Source: Ectopseudomonas alcaliphila
GTDB taxonomy: Bacteria; Pseudomonadota; Gammaproteobacteria; Pseudomonadales; Pseudomonadaceae
Direction of reading: 5' to 3'
Assembly (NCBI RefSeq): GCF_900101755.1
Contig: NZ_FNAE01000003.1
Span: 400,715 to 464,714 of the forward strand
DNA: 64,000 bases
This document shows, piece by piece, positions 17,430-30,785 of this stretch (the stretch's first letter is position 1; the number at the start of each line of letters is the position of its first letter). A model generated the notes under the pieces. The model did no database searches. It saw only the letters and a program-made list of their open reading frames with translations, and was not told the origin of the DNA. The position numbers and the translations under genes were made by a program.

Positions 17430-19835
17430 TCAGTCGCGAGATGAACCGGGTGCAAGCACCTCGCGAGATCCGTTGGTATTCATCGAGCTGACCACGCCAG
17501 CCATTTCCATCGCCTCGATCATCCGCGCGGCACGGTTGTAGCCGATCTTCAGCTTGCGCTGTACGGCGGAAATGGAAGCGCGACGGCTTTCCAGCACGAA
17601 GTTGACCGCTTCGTCGTACAACGGGTCTTCCTCGCTGCCCTCGCCGCCTTCACCACTGCCACCTTCGAAGCTGCCGCCACCCTCTTCGGAGCCGGCGAGA
17701 ATGTCTTCGTTGTAATCCGGCGCACCGCGCAGCTTCCAGGCTTCGACCACACGATGCACTTCGTCGTCCGAGACGAAGGCGCCGTGAACACGAATGGGCA
17801 AGCTGGTGCCCGGCGGCATGTAGAGCATGTCACCGTGGCCGAGCAACTGTTCGGCCCCACCCTGGTCGATGATGGTGCGCGAGTCGATCTTGCTCGACAC
17901 CTGGAACGCCATACGGGTCGGGATATTGGCCTTGATCAGACCCGTGATCACGTCAACGGACGGGCGCTGGGTGGCGAGAATCAGGTGAATACCCGCCGCA
18001 CGCGCCTTCTGGGCGATACGGGCAATCAGCTCTTCGACCTTCTTGCCGACGATCATCATCATATCGGCGAATTCGTCGACCACCACGACGATGGTCGGCA
18101 GAGGTTTGAGCAGCGGTGCTTCGTCGTCCATGCTTTCGCGGCGGAACAGCGGATCAGTCAACGGCTCACCGGCCTCGATGGCGTCCTTGACCTTGCGGTT
18201 GAAGCCCGCCAGGTTGCGCACGCCCATCTTCGACATCAGCTTGTAGCGGCGCTCCATCTCGGCAACGCTCCAACGCAGGGCGTTGGCCGCTTCCTTCATA
18301 TCGGTGACGACCGGGCAAAGCAGGTGCGGAATGCCTTCGTAGATCGACAACTCGAGCATTTTCGGGTCGATCATGATCAGTTTGGCGTCTTCCGGGCTCG
18401 ACTTGAACAGAATCGACAGAATCATCGCATTCACGCCCACCGACTTACCGGAACCGGTGGTACCAGCCACCAGTAGGTGCGGCATCTTGGCCAGATCGGT
18501 GATCACCGGTTTACCGCCGATGTCGTGCCCCAGCGCCAGAGTGACTGGCGACTTGGCATCGTCATATTCGGGCGTCGACAGCACTTCGGAGAAGCGCACG
18601 ATCTGACGGTTCTCGTTGGGAATCTCGATACCGACAGTGGTCTTGCCCGGAATGACCTCCACGACCCGCACGCTGGTCACCGCCAGCGAACGCGCCAGGT
18701 CCTTGGCCAGGTTGGCAATGCGGCTGACCTTGACCCCGGCGGCTGGCTGGATTTCGTAGCGCGTGATCACCGGCCCCGGATGGATCGAGTCCACCGCGAC
18801 CTCGACACCGAACTCCTTGAGCTTGATTTCCAGGAGGTGGCCGACGCCCTTGAGCGACTCAGGCGAGTACTCGACCTTCTTGGCTTCCGCTGGATCGAGC
18901 AGAGAAATCGGCGGCAAGGTGCCTTCCACCGCGCTGTCGACGAACAGTGGCGCCTGCTTTTCCTTCTGCACACGCTTGCTCGGCTCTGGCGCCTTGGCCA
19001 CTGGCGGCGGCGCAATTACCGGCGCTGGACGCTTCTCGCGCTCGCTCATGTGCTTGCTCAGCGACTCTTCGCGTTCAAGCAGGCGCTCCTTGACCTTGGC
19101 CTGCTCACGACGATCCGACACCACTGGCGCAGCCACCTCGGTGACCCGTTCGTCCAGCTCGCGCAGCTGAATCTTCATCTGTTTGCGCTCGCTACGGGCA
19201 TTCCACCAGCCAGTGATGGCGCTATGAATCAGCTCGATCAGGTCGAGGGTGATCTTGCCGGTCAGATCCATCACGCGGAACCAGGACAGGTCGGTGAATA
19301 CGGTCAACCCGAACAGGAACAGCGCCAGGAATAACAGCGTACTGCCCTGTACGTTCAGCGCATGCACGGCCAGATCGCCCAGGCTGGCACCGAGCATGCC
19401 GCCACCGGAGCCCTGCATGCCAGCGGCCGCTGCAAAATGAATATCGCCAAGCGCAGCACCGGAAAGAATCAGGAAGACCAGGCCGATGCTGTGCCAGGAA
19501 AACAGCCAGCCGTTCCAGTGCCAGGGTTGATTGCGGGTGCGAAACACCTGCCAGGTCTTGGCGGCCAGCAGGAGCGGGAAGATGTAGGCGAAGTAACCCA
19601 GCGCGCCGAACAGTGCGCTGGAGAGCCAGGCGCCAATGCTGCCGCCGGCGTTGATGATGCGCTCGACCTGCACACTGTTGTCCCAGGCCGGGTCGGCGAC
19701 GTTATAGGTCAACAGTGCCATCAGCAGGTACAGGCACAGAGCGCCCAGGGCGATCAATGCGCCTTCCTTCAGTCGATACTGAAGCTTCTGACGCCAGTCG
19801 GTAATCTGGGTGGTGGAATTCTTCAAAACAGCCAT
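17430..19835 (-). CDS. ftsK: DNA translocase FtsK
   Basis: An 801-residue septal DNA pump that aligns chromosome dimers at dif and activates XerCD. The N-terminus has about four membrane segments (within residues 20-180). A linker rich in charge and proline (about 210-310) follows, much shorter than in E. coli FtsK (1329 aa). The motor shows Walker [13 protein letters not shown] and Walker [14 protein letters not shown]. The C-terminal gamma winged helix ([20 protein letters not shown]) reads KOPS sequences. I chose the ATG at 19835 ([10 protein letters not shown]), preceded by AGGAA; a longer frame extends upstream but adds no family sequence. Confidence 0.95.
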   Translation of the reverse strand: MAVLKNSTTQITDWRQKLQYRLKEGALIALGALCLYLLMALLTYNVADPAWDNSVQVERIINAGGSIGAWLSSALFGALGYFAYIFPLLLAAKTWQVFRTRNQPWHWNGWLFSWHSIGLVFLILSGAALGDIHFAAAAGMQGSGGGMLGASLGDLAVHALNVQGSTLLFLALFLFGLTVFTDLSWFRVMDLTGKITLDLIELIHSAITGWWNARSERKQMKIQLRELDERVTEVAAPVVSDRREQAKVKERLLEREESLSKHMSEREKRPAPVIAPPPVAKAPEPSKRVQKEKQAPLFVDSAVEGTLPPISLLDPAEAKKVEYSPESLKGVGHLLEIKLKEFGVEVAVDSIHPGPVITRYEIQPAAGVKVSRIANLAKDLARSLAVTSVRVVEVIPGKTTVGIEIPNENRQIVRFSEVLSTPEYDDAKSPVTLALGHDIGGKPVITDLAKMPHLLVAGTTGSGKSVGVNAMILSILFKSSPEDAKLIMIDPKMLELSIYEGIPHLLCPVVTDMKEAANALRWSVAEMERRYKLMSKMGVRNLAGFNRKVKDAIEAGEPLTDPLFRRESMDDEAPLLKPLPTIVVVVDEFADMMMIVGKKVEELIARIAQKARAAGIHLILATQRPSVDVITGLIKANIPTRMAFQVSSKIDSRTIIDQGGAEQLLGHGDMLYMPPGTSLPIRVHGAFVSDDEVHRVVEAWKLRGAPDYNEDILAGSEEGGGSFEGGSGEGGEGSEEDPLYDEAVNFVLESRRASISAVQRKLKIGYNRAARMIEAMEMAGVVSSMNTNGSREVLAPGSSRD

Positions 19836-19950
19836 TTCCTGCGCCCTTGGCGCGTCCATCTGATGGTTAACCGCGAAGCGGCCTATTGTAGGGCCAGCCT
19901 GACGCCCAGGCCAATTGCCAAGCTCCCGCACCCACCCCGCTTCGGTGTAG

Positions 19951-20979
<1,029 letters not shown>

Positions 20980-21034
20980 TGGACAAGGGCGAGCACCACC
21001 ACTCGCCCTCCCCTCCTCTGCTGGACAAGCGCAC

Positions 21035-21715
21035 ATGCTGACCTGGCTGCAACGTGACTCACTGCAGTTTCCGCCACTGGCAAAAGCCATGCATGAACCC
21101 AACGGCCTGCTGGCTGCTGGCGGCGACCTGAGCGCCGACCGCCTGGTCAGTGCCTATCGCCACGGCTGCTTTCCCTGGTTTCAGGATGGCCAGCCGATTC
21201 TCTGGTGGTCGCCCGATCCGCGCACGGTACTGTTCCCTGATGAGCTGCATGTTTCCCGCAGCCTGACCAAACTGCTGCGCCAGCAGCGTTATCGCGTCAC
21301 CTTCGACGAGGACTTTGCCGCCGTCATACAGGCCTGCGCCGAGCCACGCGCTTATGCCGATGGGACCTGGATTACCCGCGGCATGCAGGAAGCCTACCTG
21401 CAGCTGCATGAACGCGGCATCGCCCATTCCATTGAAGTCTGGCACGGGGACGAACTGGTCGGCGGGCTCTACGGCCTGGCGATGGGACAGCTGTTTTTTG
21501 GCGAATCGATGTTCAGTCGCGCCGACAATGCCTCCAAAGTCGGTTTCGCCACACTGGTCGGCAAGCTGCGCGACTGGGGCTTCGTCCTCATCGATTGCCA
21601 GATGCCCACGCAGCACTTGCACAGCTTCGGCGCCAGAGCCATACCGCGCACCAGCTTCGCCGAATACCTGCAGCGCCATCTCGATCTGCCCAACGGAGCA
21701 GATTGGCTCGCCTAG
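21035..21715 (+). CDS. aat: Leucyl/phenylalanyl-tRNA-protein transferase
   Basis: A 226-residue enzyme that adds Leu or Phe from charged tRNA to proteins with N-terminal Lys or Arg, creating N-degrons. Motifs include [38 protein letters not shown] and [18 protein letters not shown] used the ATG at 21035 (MLTWLQRDS), 56 bases after trxB; an upstream ATG overlapping trxB would add 28 unrelated residues. It lies with bpt and near clpS-clpA, so tagging and degradation enzymes cluster. Confidence 0.95.
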   Translation: MLTWLQRDSLQFPPLAKAMHEPNGLLAAGGDLSADRLVSAYRHGCFPWFQDGQPILWWSPDPRTVLFPDELHVSRSLTKLLRQQRYRVTFDEDFAAVIQACAEPRAYADGTWITRGMQEAYLQLHERGIAHSIEVWHGDELVGGLYGLAMGQLFFGESMFSRADNASKVGFATLVGKLRDWGFVLIDCQMPTQHLHSFGARAIPRTSFAEYLQRHLDLPNGADWLA

Positions 21716-21769
21716 TCGAGCGCCTCAGCCTGGCATACACTCTTTAGCAGGCTTTCCCGAGACATCGCC

Positions 21770-22477
21770 ATGACCGAGCTGGCCCGCCTGAAGTTCTACG
21801 CCACTCAACCACATCCATGCAGCTATCTGCCGGAGGAGCAGGCCACCACCCTGTTTCTCGATCCCAGTCAGCCCATGGATGTATTGGTCTACGCAGAACT
21901 TTCAGAAATGGGCTTTCGCCGCAGCGGCGACCACCTCTACCGCCCACATTGCCAGCAATGCACCGCCTGCATCCCTGCCCGCATTCCGGCTGCGCGCTTC
22001 ACGCCGAACCGCCAGCAACGGCGCATTCTCAAGCGCAATGAAGACATCGTCGTCCGTTGCGTGCGCCCGGCGTTCACTGAAGAGTATTACGCGCTCTATG
22101 TGCGTTACATCGAGCAACGTCACGCCGACGGCGACATGTATCCACCGAGTCGCGACCAGTTCTCGACCTTTCTGATTCGCGACCTGCCATTCTCACGCTT
22201 CTACGAGTTTCGCCTACAGGGCAGATTGGTCGCCATTGCGGTCACCGACGTTCTACCAAACGGCCTGTCAGCGGTTTATACCTTCTATGACCCCACCGAA
22301 GAACGCCGCAGCCTGGGGCGATTCGCCATCCTCTGGCAAATCGGCGAAGCCGAGCGCCTGGGACTGGAGGCCGTCTATCTCGGCTACTGGATCAAAAACT
22401 GTCGAAAAATGAACTACAAGACCCAGTACCGCCCGATCGAACTCTTCGTCAATCAGCGCTGGACACTGCTTACCTAG
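21770..22477 (+). CDS. bpt: Aspartate/glutamate leucyltransferase (Bpt)
   Basis: A 235-residue transferase of the eukaryotic-type ATE fold. In bacteria it transfers Leu to N-terminal Asp or Glu, making secondary residues into N-degrons read by Clp[13 protein letters not shown] (about 12-23) carries the conserved N-terminal cysteine, and [18 protein letters not shown] carries the second cluster. The C-terminal GNAT-like part has [19 protein letters not shown]. It follows aat in the same direction. Confidence 0.94.
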
Positions 22478-22614
22478 CTCCTCTGCCAGCCACCCGGCAA
22501 GCTCGACAATCCAAGCCACTTGGCGCAGCACCCTGTTTTCGGGCACAATGCACGCCGCTTTTGCCTGGCGCCAGTTGCACCGGGCCATTTCCTGGATACC
22601 GAGGGCTTTACTGC

Positions 22615-22833
22615 ATGTCGAAAGAAGACAGCTTCGAAATGGAAGGCACTGTCGTCGACACCCTGCCCAACACCATGTTCCGCGTGGAGTTGGAAAACGG
22701 GCACGTCGTTACCGCGCACATCTCCGGCAAGATGCGCAAGAACTACATCCGCATTCTCACTGGTGACAAGGTGCGCGTTGAGCTGACACCTTATGACTTG
22801 AGCAAGGGCCGCATCACCTACCGCGCCCGTTAA
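22615..22833 (+). CDS. infA: Translation initiation factor IF-1
   Basis: A 72-residue OB-fold protein that occupies the ribosomal A site during initiation. The sequence runs from [19 protein letters not shown] through [20 protein letters not shown] to [12 protein letters not shown], the canonical IF-1. It is followed by a strong bidirectional terminator and is convergent with clpA. Confidence 0.98.
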
Positions 22834-22844
22834 GCCAAGCACCA

Positions 22845-22880
22845 AACGAAAACGCCCGGCATATGCCGGGCGTTTTCGTT
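22845..22880. terminator. Bidirectional terminator between infA and clpA
   Basis: A perfect 36-base palindrome: AACGAAAACGCCCGGCAT and its complement. The GC-rich core CGCCCGGC/GCCGGGCG is flanked by A- and T-runs, so it can stop both infA (plus) and clpA (minus). Confidence 0.9.
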
Positions 22881-22927
22881 GATTCACCGAAAGCCATCAA
22901 GGCTTTCAGTGACCTGAGGCCATTCGA

Positions 22928-25198
22928 TCAGGCGACCTCTGCCGCCGTCTCGAACTCGAAGCTGGGCTCACCATCCTTGACGTCGATGTGTACCACACCG
23001 CCATGCTCGGCCAGTTCGCCAAAGAGGATCTCCTCTGCCAGCGGACGCTTGATCTTGTCCTGAATCAAACGCGCCATCGGCCGCGCGCCCATCATCACAT
23101 CGTAACCACGCTCGGCCAGCCAGCCGCGCGCCGCATCACTGACTTCCAGCGTGACACGCTTGTCCTCCAGCTGTGCCTGCAGTTCGGTGAGGAACTTGTC
23201 GACAATGCTCTTGATGGTCTCGTGACTCAGGCGGCCGAACTGGATGATGGTATCCAGGCGGTTGCGGAACTCCGGCGTGAAGCTCTTCTTGATGACTTCC
23301 ATGGCATCGGTGGAGTGATCCTGCTGGGTGAAGCCGATCGACGCACGCGAGGCGGTTTCCGCACCGGCGTTGGTGGTCATGATCAGGATCACATTGCGGA
23401 AGTCCGCCTTGCGCCCGTTGTTGTCAGTCAGCGTGCCGTGGTCCATGACCTGCAACAGCAGATTGAAGACTTCCGGGTGCGCTTTCTCGATTTCATCGAG
23501 CAGCAATACGCAGTGCGGCTGCTTGGTGATCGCCTCGGTCAGCAGGCCACCCTGATCGAAACCGACGTAACCGGGCGGCGCACCGATCAGGCGCGACACG
23601 GTGTGGCGCTCCATGTACTCGGACATGTCGAAACGCACCAGCTCGATACCCATGGCCTTGGCCAACTGCCGTGCGGCCTCGGTCTTGCCGACACCAGTAG
23701 GACCGGCGAACAGGAAGGAGCCGACCGGCTTGTCCGGCGCCTTGAGGCCTGCACGCGACAGCTTGATCGCGGTTGCCAGCGAGTCGATGGCGGCGTCCTG
23801 ACCGAATACCGTGAGTTTCAGATCGCGCTCCAGATTACGCAGCAGCTCCTTGTCGGAACTGGACACGTGCTTCGGCGGAATCCGCGCGATCTTGGCCACG
23901 ATGTCCTCGACCTGCGCCACCTCGATACGCGCCACACGCTTTTCTTCCGGTTGCAGGCGCTGGTAAGCCCCCGCCTCGTCGATCACGTCGATAGCCTTGT
24001 CCGGCATGTGGCGATCGTTGATGTAGCGCGCAGCCAACTCGGCCGCTGCACGCAGGGCTTCGTCGCTGTATTCGATGTGATGGTGCTGCTCGAAGCGCGC
24101 CTTGAGCCCCCTGAGGATACCCACGGTATCCTCCACGGAAGGCTCGACCACGTCGACTTTCTGGAAGCGCCGCGCCAGCGCGCGGTCCTTCTCGAAGATG
24201 CCGCGAAATTCCTGGAAGGTGGTCGAACCTATGCAGCGAATCTCACCGGACGACAGCATCGGCTTGAGTAGGTTGGATGCATCCATCACCCCGCCTGACG
24301 CCGCACCGGCACCAATGATGGTGTGGATCTCGTCGATGAAGAGGATGGCATGCGGCCTTTTGCGCAGCTCGTTGAGCAGCGCCTTGAAGCGCTTCTCGAA
24401 GTCACCACGGTACTTGGTACCCGCCAGCAGCGCACCGAGATCCAGCGAATACACCACGCTATCAGCCAGCAGGTCAGGTACCTGCTCGTCGACGATGCGC
24501 TTGGCCAGGCCTTCAGCGATTGCTGTCTTGCCAACACCGGCCTCACCTACCAACAGTGGGTTGTTCTTGCGCCGGCGAGCGAGAATCTGCGCAACACGCT
24601 CGACCTCATGCTCGCGACCGACCAGTGGATCGATACGCCCCTGACGAGCCAACTCATTGAGGTTGCTGGCGTAGGCATCCAGCGGATTGCCAGAGGCGGA
24701 GGACTCGCCGCCCTCATCATCCTGCATGTCCTGATCATTTTCGTGCTGATCGCCATGCCCAGGCACCTTGGAGATACCGTGGGCGATGTAGTTGACCACA
24801 TCGATACGGGCCACGCTCTGCTGCTTGAGCAGGAAAACGGCCTGGCTTTCCTGCTCGCTGAAGATCGCGACAAGCACGTTGGCGCCGGTCACTTCACGCT
24901 TGCCGGAGCTCTGCACATGGAATACCGCACGCTGCAGGACGCGCTGAAAGCCAAGCGTTGGCTGCGTTTCGCGGTCTTCATCATGCTGAGGAATCAGCGG
25001 CGTGGTGGAGTCGATGAACTCCTGCAAATCATGGCGCAGCTTGTCGAGGTTGGCCCCACAGGCCCTTAAAACGCTGGCCGCCGCTTCATTATCCAGCAAG
25101 GCGAGCAGCAGATGCTCGACCGTCATGAATTCATGACGCTTGGCACGGGCCTCCTTGAAAGCCAGATTGAGGGTGACTTCGAGCTCTCGATTCAACAT
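22928..25198 (-). CDS. clpA: ATP-dependent Clp protease ATP-binding subunit ClpA
   Basis: A 756-residue Hsp100 unfoldase that feeds ClpP. The N-domain (1-140) has the double Clp_N repeat. AAA module D1 has Walker [14 protein letters not shown] (about 214-226) and Walker [13 protein letters not shown]. Module D2 has Walker [14 protein letters not shown] (about 495). The ClpP-docking loop appears as IGF in [11 protein letters not shown], where E. coli has IGL. The gene follows clpS (30-base gap), its adaptor for N-degrons. The length is normal. Confidence 0.97.
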   Translation of the reverse strand: MLNRELEVTLNLAFKEARAKRHEFMTVEHLLLALLDNEAAASVLRACGANLDKLRHDLQEFIDSTTPLIPQHDEDRETQPTLGFQRVLQRAVFHVQSSGKREVTGANVLVAIFSEQESQAVFLLKQQSVARIDVVNYIAHGISKVPGHGDQHENDQDMQDDEGGESSASGNPLDAYASNLNELARQGRIDPLVGREHEVERVAQILARRRKNNPLLVGEAGVGKTAIAEGLAKRIVDEQVPDLLADSVVYSLDLGALLAGTKYRGDFEKRFKALLNELRKRPHAILFIDEIHTIIGAGAASGGVMDASNLLKPMLSSGEIRCIGSTTFQEFRGIFEKDRALARRFQKVDVVEPSVEDTVGILRGLKARFEQHHHIEYSDEALRAAAELAARYINDRHMPDKAIDVIDEAGAYQRLQPEEKRVARIEVAQVEDIVAKIARIPPKHVSSSDKELLRNLERDLKLTVFGQDAAIDSLATAIKLSRAGLKAPDKPVGSFLFAGPTGVGKTEAARQLAKAMGIELVRFDMSEYMERHTVSRLIGAPPGYVGFDQGGLLTEAITKQPHCVLLLDEIEKAHPEVFNLLLQVMDHGTLTDNNGRKADFRNVILIMTTNAGAETASRASIGFTQQDHSTDAMEVIKKSFTPEFRNRLDTIIQFGRLSHETIKSIVDKFLTELQAQLEDKRVTLEVSDAARGWLAERGYDVMMGARPMARLIQDKIKRPLAEEILFGELAEHGGVVHIDVKDGEPSFEFETAAEVA

Positions 25199-25227
25199 AG
25201 CTTCACCTCATACCCAAGTGGCCGGCG

Positions 25228-25590
25228 TTAACCGTCCTTCTCTATTTCACAGAGTAGCGGATGCTGGCTCTCTCGCGCGTACTGGTTGACCTGCATTGCC
25301 TTGGTCTCCGCAATATCACGGGTGTACACACCGCACACCGCACGCCCTTCTGTATGGACGGCCAGCATGATCTTGGTCGCCAGCTCCCGGTTCATGCCGA
25401 AAAACGTTTCGAGCACTTCGACGACGAAATCCATCGGGGTGTAGTCGTCATTGAATAAGACCACCTTGTACATCGGTGGTGCCTGCAATGCTGGCTTGGA
25501 TTCCTGAACAGCAATACCAGAGGAGTCATCCTCATGCTCTGCCGGGTGATCCTGATTGAATGTTAGTCGAATCTGGCTACTTGCATGCAT
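25228..25590 (-). CDS. clpS: ATP-dependent Clp protease adaptor ClpS
   Basis: A 120-residue adaptor binding N-terminal Leu, Phe, Tyr or Trp and delivering such substrates to ClpA. The core [19 protein letters not shown] (about 43-61) holds the hydrophobic-pocket residues. [20 protein letters not shown] (about 78-97) follows, with the conserved His in VHTEG. The N-terminal 1-40 is a flexible acidic tail. It works downstream of Aat and Bpt, encoded 3 kb away. Confidence 0.96.
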   Translation of the reverse strand: MHASSQIRLTFNQDHPAEHEDDSSGIAVQESKPALQAPPMYKVVLFNDDYTPMDFVVEVLETFFGMNRELATKIMLAVHTEGRAVCGVYTRDIAETKAMQVNQYARESQHPLLCEIEKDG

Positions 25591-25706
25591 GCTGAAATCA
25601 GAGGTTCAAGGCCGGGCGAACGGGGATGCTAGAGGGAGTTTGACTGAGTTCTCAGCCATCCGCCGTATAGCCTTGACTAACGGCAAAAGGGTGTTACAAC
25701 AAATGA

Positions 25707-25724
25707 ATACCCACTGGTGGGTAT
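25707..25724. promoter_or_regulatory. 18-bp perfect palindrome between clpS and cspD
   Basis: ATACCCACTGGTGGGTAT is fully self-complementary. It lies 116 bases from the clpS start and 97 bases from the cspD start. This is operator-like, but I cannot assign a protein to it. Confidence 0.45.
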
Positions 25725-25728
25725 CAGG

Positions 25729-25772
25729 GATTCCACGCCTTCGCCCAGCCTGGTCGGTTATCGCGTGGAATC
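25729..25772. repeat. Second inverted repeat before cspD
   Basis: GATTCCACGC (25729-25738) and GCGTGGAATC (25763-25772) are perfect 10-base arms around 24 bases. It starts four bases after the preceding palindrome and could form a leader hairpin or bind a dimer. Confidence 0.45.
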
Positions 25773-25821
25773 GAAGTGGATGATACTCCAGAGATGGAGT
25801 CCTTTGCAGAGGGATATCAGC

Positions 25822-26091
25822 ATGCTCAGCGGTAAGGTCAAGTGGTTCAACAACGCCAAAGGCTATGGATTCATCCTGGCCGACGGCCGAGATGAGGACC
25901 TGTTCGCCCACTACTCGGCTATCCAGATGGACGGTTACAAGACATTAAAGGCCGGCCAGCCGGTCCGCTTCGAGATCGTGCAAGGCCCCAAAGGACTGCA
26001 TGCCATCAATATCAGCGCGGTTACCGCCAACCAGGACGCCCCCGTGGCCGTACCCCAGGCGCAAAATATCGCGAGCACTGTCGAAGTCTGA
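25822..26091 (+). CDS. cspD: Cold-shock-domain protein CspD
   Basis: A 90-residue cold-shock protein of the CspD type, which inhibits replication in stationary phase in E. coli by binding single-stranded DNA. RNP1 is GKVKWFNNAKGYGFI (4-18) and RNP2 appears as LFAHYSAI (about 27-34). The C-terminal tail beyond the beta barrel (about 68-90) is rich in Ala, Val and Gln. I chose the ATG at 25822 (MLSGKVKWF) after AGAGGGA. It is divergent from clpS, as in many gammaproteobacteria. Confidence 0.93.
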   Translation: MLSGKVKWFNNAKGYGFILADGRDEDLFAHYSAIQMDGYKTLKAGQPVRFEIVQGPKGLHAINISAVTANQDAPVAVPQAQNIASTVEV

Positions 26092-26105
26092 GTCTCCTGC
26101 AGCCA

Positions 26106-26127
26106 CAAAAACGCCGAGAGCGTTTTT
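26106..26127 (+). terminator. Terminator after cspD
   Basis: AAAAACGC-CGAGA-GCGTTTTT, a short stem with flanking A and T runs, 15 bases after the cspD stop. Confidence 0.75.
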
Positions 26128-26172
26128 GCGCGCAAGCCCCGAAGGGGCGAAGCACATGGATGTGCTGAACAC

Positions 26173-26202
26173 AAAAAGGCCGGTCATATGACCGGCCTTT
26201 TT
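26173..26202. terminator. Bidirectional terminator between cspD and icd
   Basis: AAAAAGGCCGGTCAT and its exact complement form a perfect 30-base palindrome with A/T runs on both sides, between two convergent genes. Confidence 0.88.
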
Positions 26203-26225
26203 CACGCTGTCGATCAGTGAACTGA

Positions 26226-27482
26226 TCACATATGGCTGATCATCGCATCGCCGAACTCGGAGCACGACATCAGCTTCGCACCCTCCATCAGACGCTCGAA
26301 GTCGTAGGTCACAGTCTTGGCGGCGATGGCGCCGTTGGTGCCCTTGATGATCAGATCGGCCGCTTCGGCCCAGCCCATGTGACGCAGCATCATCTCGGCG
26401 GAGAGAATGACCGAACCTGGGTTGACCTTGTCCTGACCGGCGTACTTCGGCGCTGTGCCGTGCGTCGCCTCGAACATGGCCACCGAGTCGGACAGGTTGG
26501 CGCCCGGCGCGATACCGATGCCGCCGACCTCCGCCGCCAGGGCGTCGGACAGGTAGTCACCGTTGAGGTTGAGCGTGGCGATCACATCATATTCGGCCGG
26601 ACGCAGCAGGATCTGCTGCAGCATGGCGTCGGCGATCACGTCCTTGACCACAATGCTCTTGCCGGTGCGCGGATTCTTGAACTGCATCCACGGGCCGCCG
26701 TCGAGCAACTCGGCGCCGAATTCCTCGCGGGCGATCTCGTAGCCCCATTCCTTGAAGGCACCTTCGGTGAACTTCATGATGTTGCCTTTATGCACCAGGG
26801 TCACCGAGCTGCGGTCATTGTCCACGGCATATTGCAGCGCCTTGCGCACCAGGCGCTTGGTGCCCGCCTCGGAAACCGGCTTGATGCCGATACCGCACAT
26901 GTCGGTGAAACGGATCTTCTTGACGCCCATTTCCTCGGTGAGGAATTTGATGACCTTCTGGGCTTCAGGACTGCCAGCTTTCCACTCGACGCCAGCGTAG
27001 ATGTCCTCGGAGTTCTCGCGAAAGATCACCATATCGACGTCGCCCGGCTTCTTCACCGGACTTGGCACGCCTTCGAACCAACGCACCGGGCGCAGGCAGA
27101 CGTAGAGGTCGAGCTCCTGGCGCAAGGCCACGTTCAATGAGCGAATACCGCCGCCAACAGGCGTGGTCAGCGGGCCTTTGATCGAAACCACATAATCACG
27201 TACAGCCTCGAGGGTTTCTTTCGGCAGCCAGGTGTCCTGATCGTAAACCTGAGTGGCTTTCTCACCGGCGTAAACTTCCATCCAGGAGATCTTGCGAGCG
27301 CCGCCGTAGGCTTTTTCGACGGCAGCGTCTACGACCTTGATCATCACCGGAGAAATATCGACGCCAATTCCATCACCCTCGATGAACGGGATGATCGGGT
27401 TATCCGGAACAGTCAGCGACATATCGGCGTTGACGGTGATTTTGTCACCGCTGGCTGGCACCTGGATCTTTTGGTATCCCAT
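26226..27482 (-). CDS. icd: NADP-dependent isocitrate dehydrogenase, homodimeric type
   Basis: A 418-residue TCA-cycle enzyme oxidising isocitrate to 2-oxoglutarate. The substrate and regulatory loop [20 protein letters not shown] (about 109-128) contains the serine that AceK phosphorylates in E. coli to divert carbon to the glyoxylate shunt. NADP and metal motifs include EDIYAGVEW and the later [16 protein letters not shown]. The start is the ATG at 27482 ([17 protein letters not shown]) after GGAG. It is divergent from the unrelated monomeric isozyme idh. Confidence 0.96.
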   Translation of the reverse strand: MGYQKIQVPASGDKITVNADMSLTVPDNPIIPFIEGDGIGVDISPVMIKVVDAAVEKAYGGARKISWMEVYAGEKATQVYDQDTWLPKETLEAVRDYVVSIKGPLTTPVGGGIRSLNVALRQELDLYVCLRPVRWFEGVPSPVKKPGDVDMVIFRENSEDIYAGVEWKAGSPEAQKVIKFLTEEMGVKKIRFTDMCGIGIKPVSEAGTKRLVRKALQYAVDNDRSSVTLVHKGNIMKFTEGAFKEWGYEIAREEFGAELLDGGPWMQFKNPRTGKSIVVKDVIADAMLQQILLRPAEYDVIATLNLNGDYLSDALAAEVGGIGIAPGANLSDSVAMFEATHGTAPKYAGQDKVNPGSVILSAEMMLRHMGWAEAADLIIKGTNGAIAAKTVTYDFERLMEGAKLMSCSEFGDAMISHM

Positions 27483-27838
27483 GCTGGACTCCATCTTGTG
27501 GTTAGACAGGCACTCCCGAGAGTAGCGCAAACCGCTCGCGGAGACACATGTGCAAAGGTCTTATGCAACTGGGCATTCTGTGGCGAGGTGTCGCAGTGGT
27601 ATACTGCTTAGGTGACTAACGAGTCATAAGGGGCGACCCGTCTGGAACCAGGCAGCAACCTCTTGAACCCGGTAAACGGCCACCACTGTCTGCCGGCTCG
27701 AAATGCTCGACACTCTACGGGTGCATCCAACATCACCGCGGCGAGTCCTCGACCCGGCCCGCCATCATGGGGCTCAAGCGCCTACCCGCGCAGGTCGAGT
27801 TTCTATGCGCGCTCAGCAAAGAAGAGAGTTAACCCTAA
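27483..27838. other. Divergent icd-idh control region
   Basis: A 356-base gene-free region. It contains a -10-like TATACT (27600-27605) for the idh direction, with a weak TTCTGT 17 bases upstream. A 14-bp palindrome TGACT-AACG-AGTCA (27613-27626) lies just downstream, at about the transcription start. The remaining 210 bases to the idh ATG form an unusually long leader with several GC-rich inverted segments. A clear icd promoter is not obvious. Confidence 0.45.
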
Positions 27839-30067
<2,229 letters not shown>

Positions 30068-30085
30068 TAAGGCTTGAGTGTCAAA

Positions 30086-30112
30086 AGAACCCCGGCCTTG
30101 CGCCGGGGTTCT
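30086..30112 (+). terminator. Terminator after idh
   Basis: AGAACCCCGGC-CTT-GCGCCGGGGTTCT with following TTATTT: a strong stem 18 bases after the idh stop. Confidence 0.85.
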
Positions 30113-30135
30113 TTATTTAGGGACATAGACAATAT

Positions 30136-30190
30136 TGTAGGAGCGAGCTCTGCTCGCGACGCTTTTTCGCGAGCAGAGCTCGCTCCTACA
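30136..30190. repeat. REP-type palindromic repeat
   Basis: Perfect 23-base arms (30136-30158 and 30168-30190) beginning TGTAGGAGCGAGCTCTGCTC enclose a 9-base T-rich loop. The GTAGGAGCGAGC...GCTCGCTCCTAC form is a well-known Pseudomonas intergenic REP class. Confidence 0.85.
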
Positions 30191-30226
30191 GAATCCTGCA
30201 CGCTGATCGTTTTTTGGAGCACCGAA

Positions 30227-30667
30227 ATGGAGTGGCAACCCCATATCACCGTGGCGACGGTGATCGAAGACGATGGCCGTTTCCTGTTCGTCGAAGAGTT
30301 CAAGGCCGGTCGCATGGTGCTCAACCAACCAGCCGGGCACCTGGAAGCCAATGAATCGATACGCGAAGCCGCGCTACGCGAGACCCTCGAGGAGACCGGC
30401 TGGGACGTGGAGCTCACCGCCCTGCTCGGCATCTATCTCTATACCGCGCCGAGCAATGGCGTGACCTATCAGCGCGTCTGCTTCAGCGCCCGCCCCGTTC
30501 GCCATGATCCGGAGCGCGAGCTGGACAGCGATATCAGTGGCATCACCTGGCTTACACGCGATGAACTGGCCGCACAGCCCGAGCGCTGGCGCAGCGAGCT
30601 GGTGCTGCGCTGCGTGGATGATTACCTGGCCGGCATCCGAGGTTCTCTGGAGCTGGTGCGTGACTAA
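30227..30667 (+). CDS. NUDIX hydrolase (NudJ-like)
   Basis: A 146-residue NUDIX hydrolase. The Nudix box G-x5-E-x7-R-E-x2-E-E-x-G is complete in GHLEANESIREAALRETLEE followed by TGW (about 37-59). The family includes NudJ/YmfB, which hydrolyses HMP-PP, thiamine pyrophosphate and nucleoside di/triphosphates; the substrate here is not readable from sequence. ATG at 30227 gives MEWQPHITVATVIE. It precedes mnmA and is set apart by a repeat on each side; the nudJ-mnmA-hflD-purB order also occurs in E. coli. Confidence 0.9.
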   Translation: MEWQPHITVATVIEDDGRFLFVEEFKAGRMVLNQPAGHLEANESIREAALRETLEETGWDVELTALLGIYLYTAPSNGVTYQRVCFSARPVRHDPERELDSDISGITWLTRDELAAQPERWRSELVLRCVDDYLAGIRGSLELVRD

Positions 30668-30668
30668 G

Positions 30669-30730
30669 CGTAGCCCGGATGAAATCCGGGGATGCCTGTC
30701 GTGCTCTTCCCGGATTTCATCCGGGCTACG
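30669..30730. repeat. Inverted repeat between the NUDIX gene and mnmA
   Basis: CGTAGCCCGGATGAAATCC with following GGG (30669-30690) returns exactly inverted at 30709-30730, around an 18-base loop. It is another common Pseudomonas intergenic repeat class (GTAGCCCGGAT...ATCCGGGCTAC), and lies 55 bases before mnmA. Confidence 0.85.
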
Positions 30731-30785
30731 GGCGCGGGCTTTCTGGTAGACTCGGCAACTTTTCAGGCTTCACTCGCAGACTCCC

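Noticed and set aside
27630..27760. Possible SRP-like or other structured RNA in the idh leader (CTGGAACCAGGCAGCAAC)
   Set aside because: The resemblance to the SRP RNA apical loop is superficial: the GGAAG-type symmetric loop and flanking helix are missing.
30136..30730. CRISPR-like repeat array
   Set aside because: The repeats are two different inverted pairs, not direct repeats with spacers. No CRISPR array is visible anywhere in the window.
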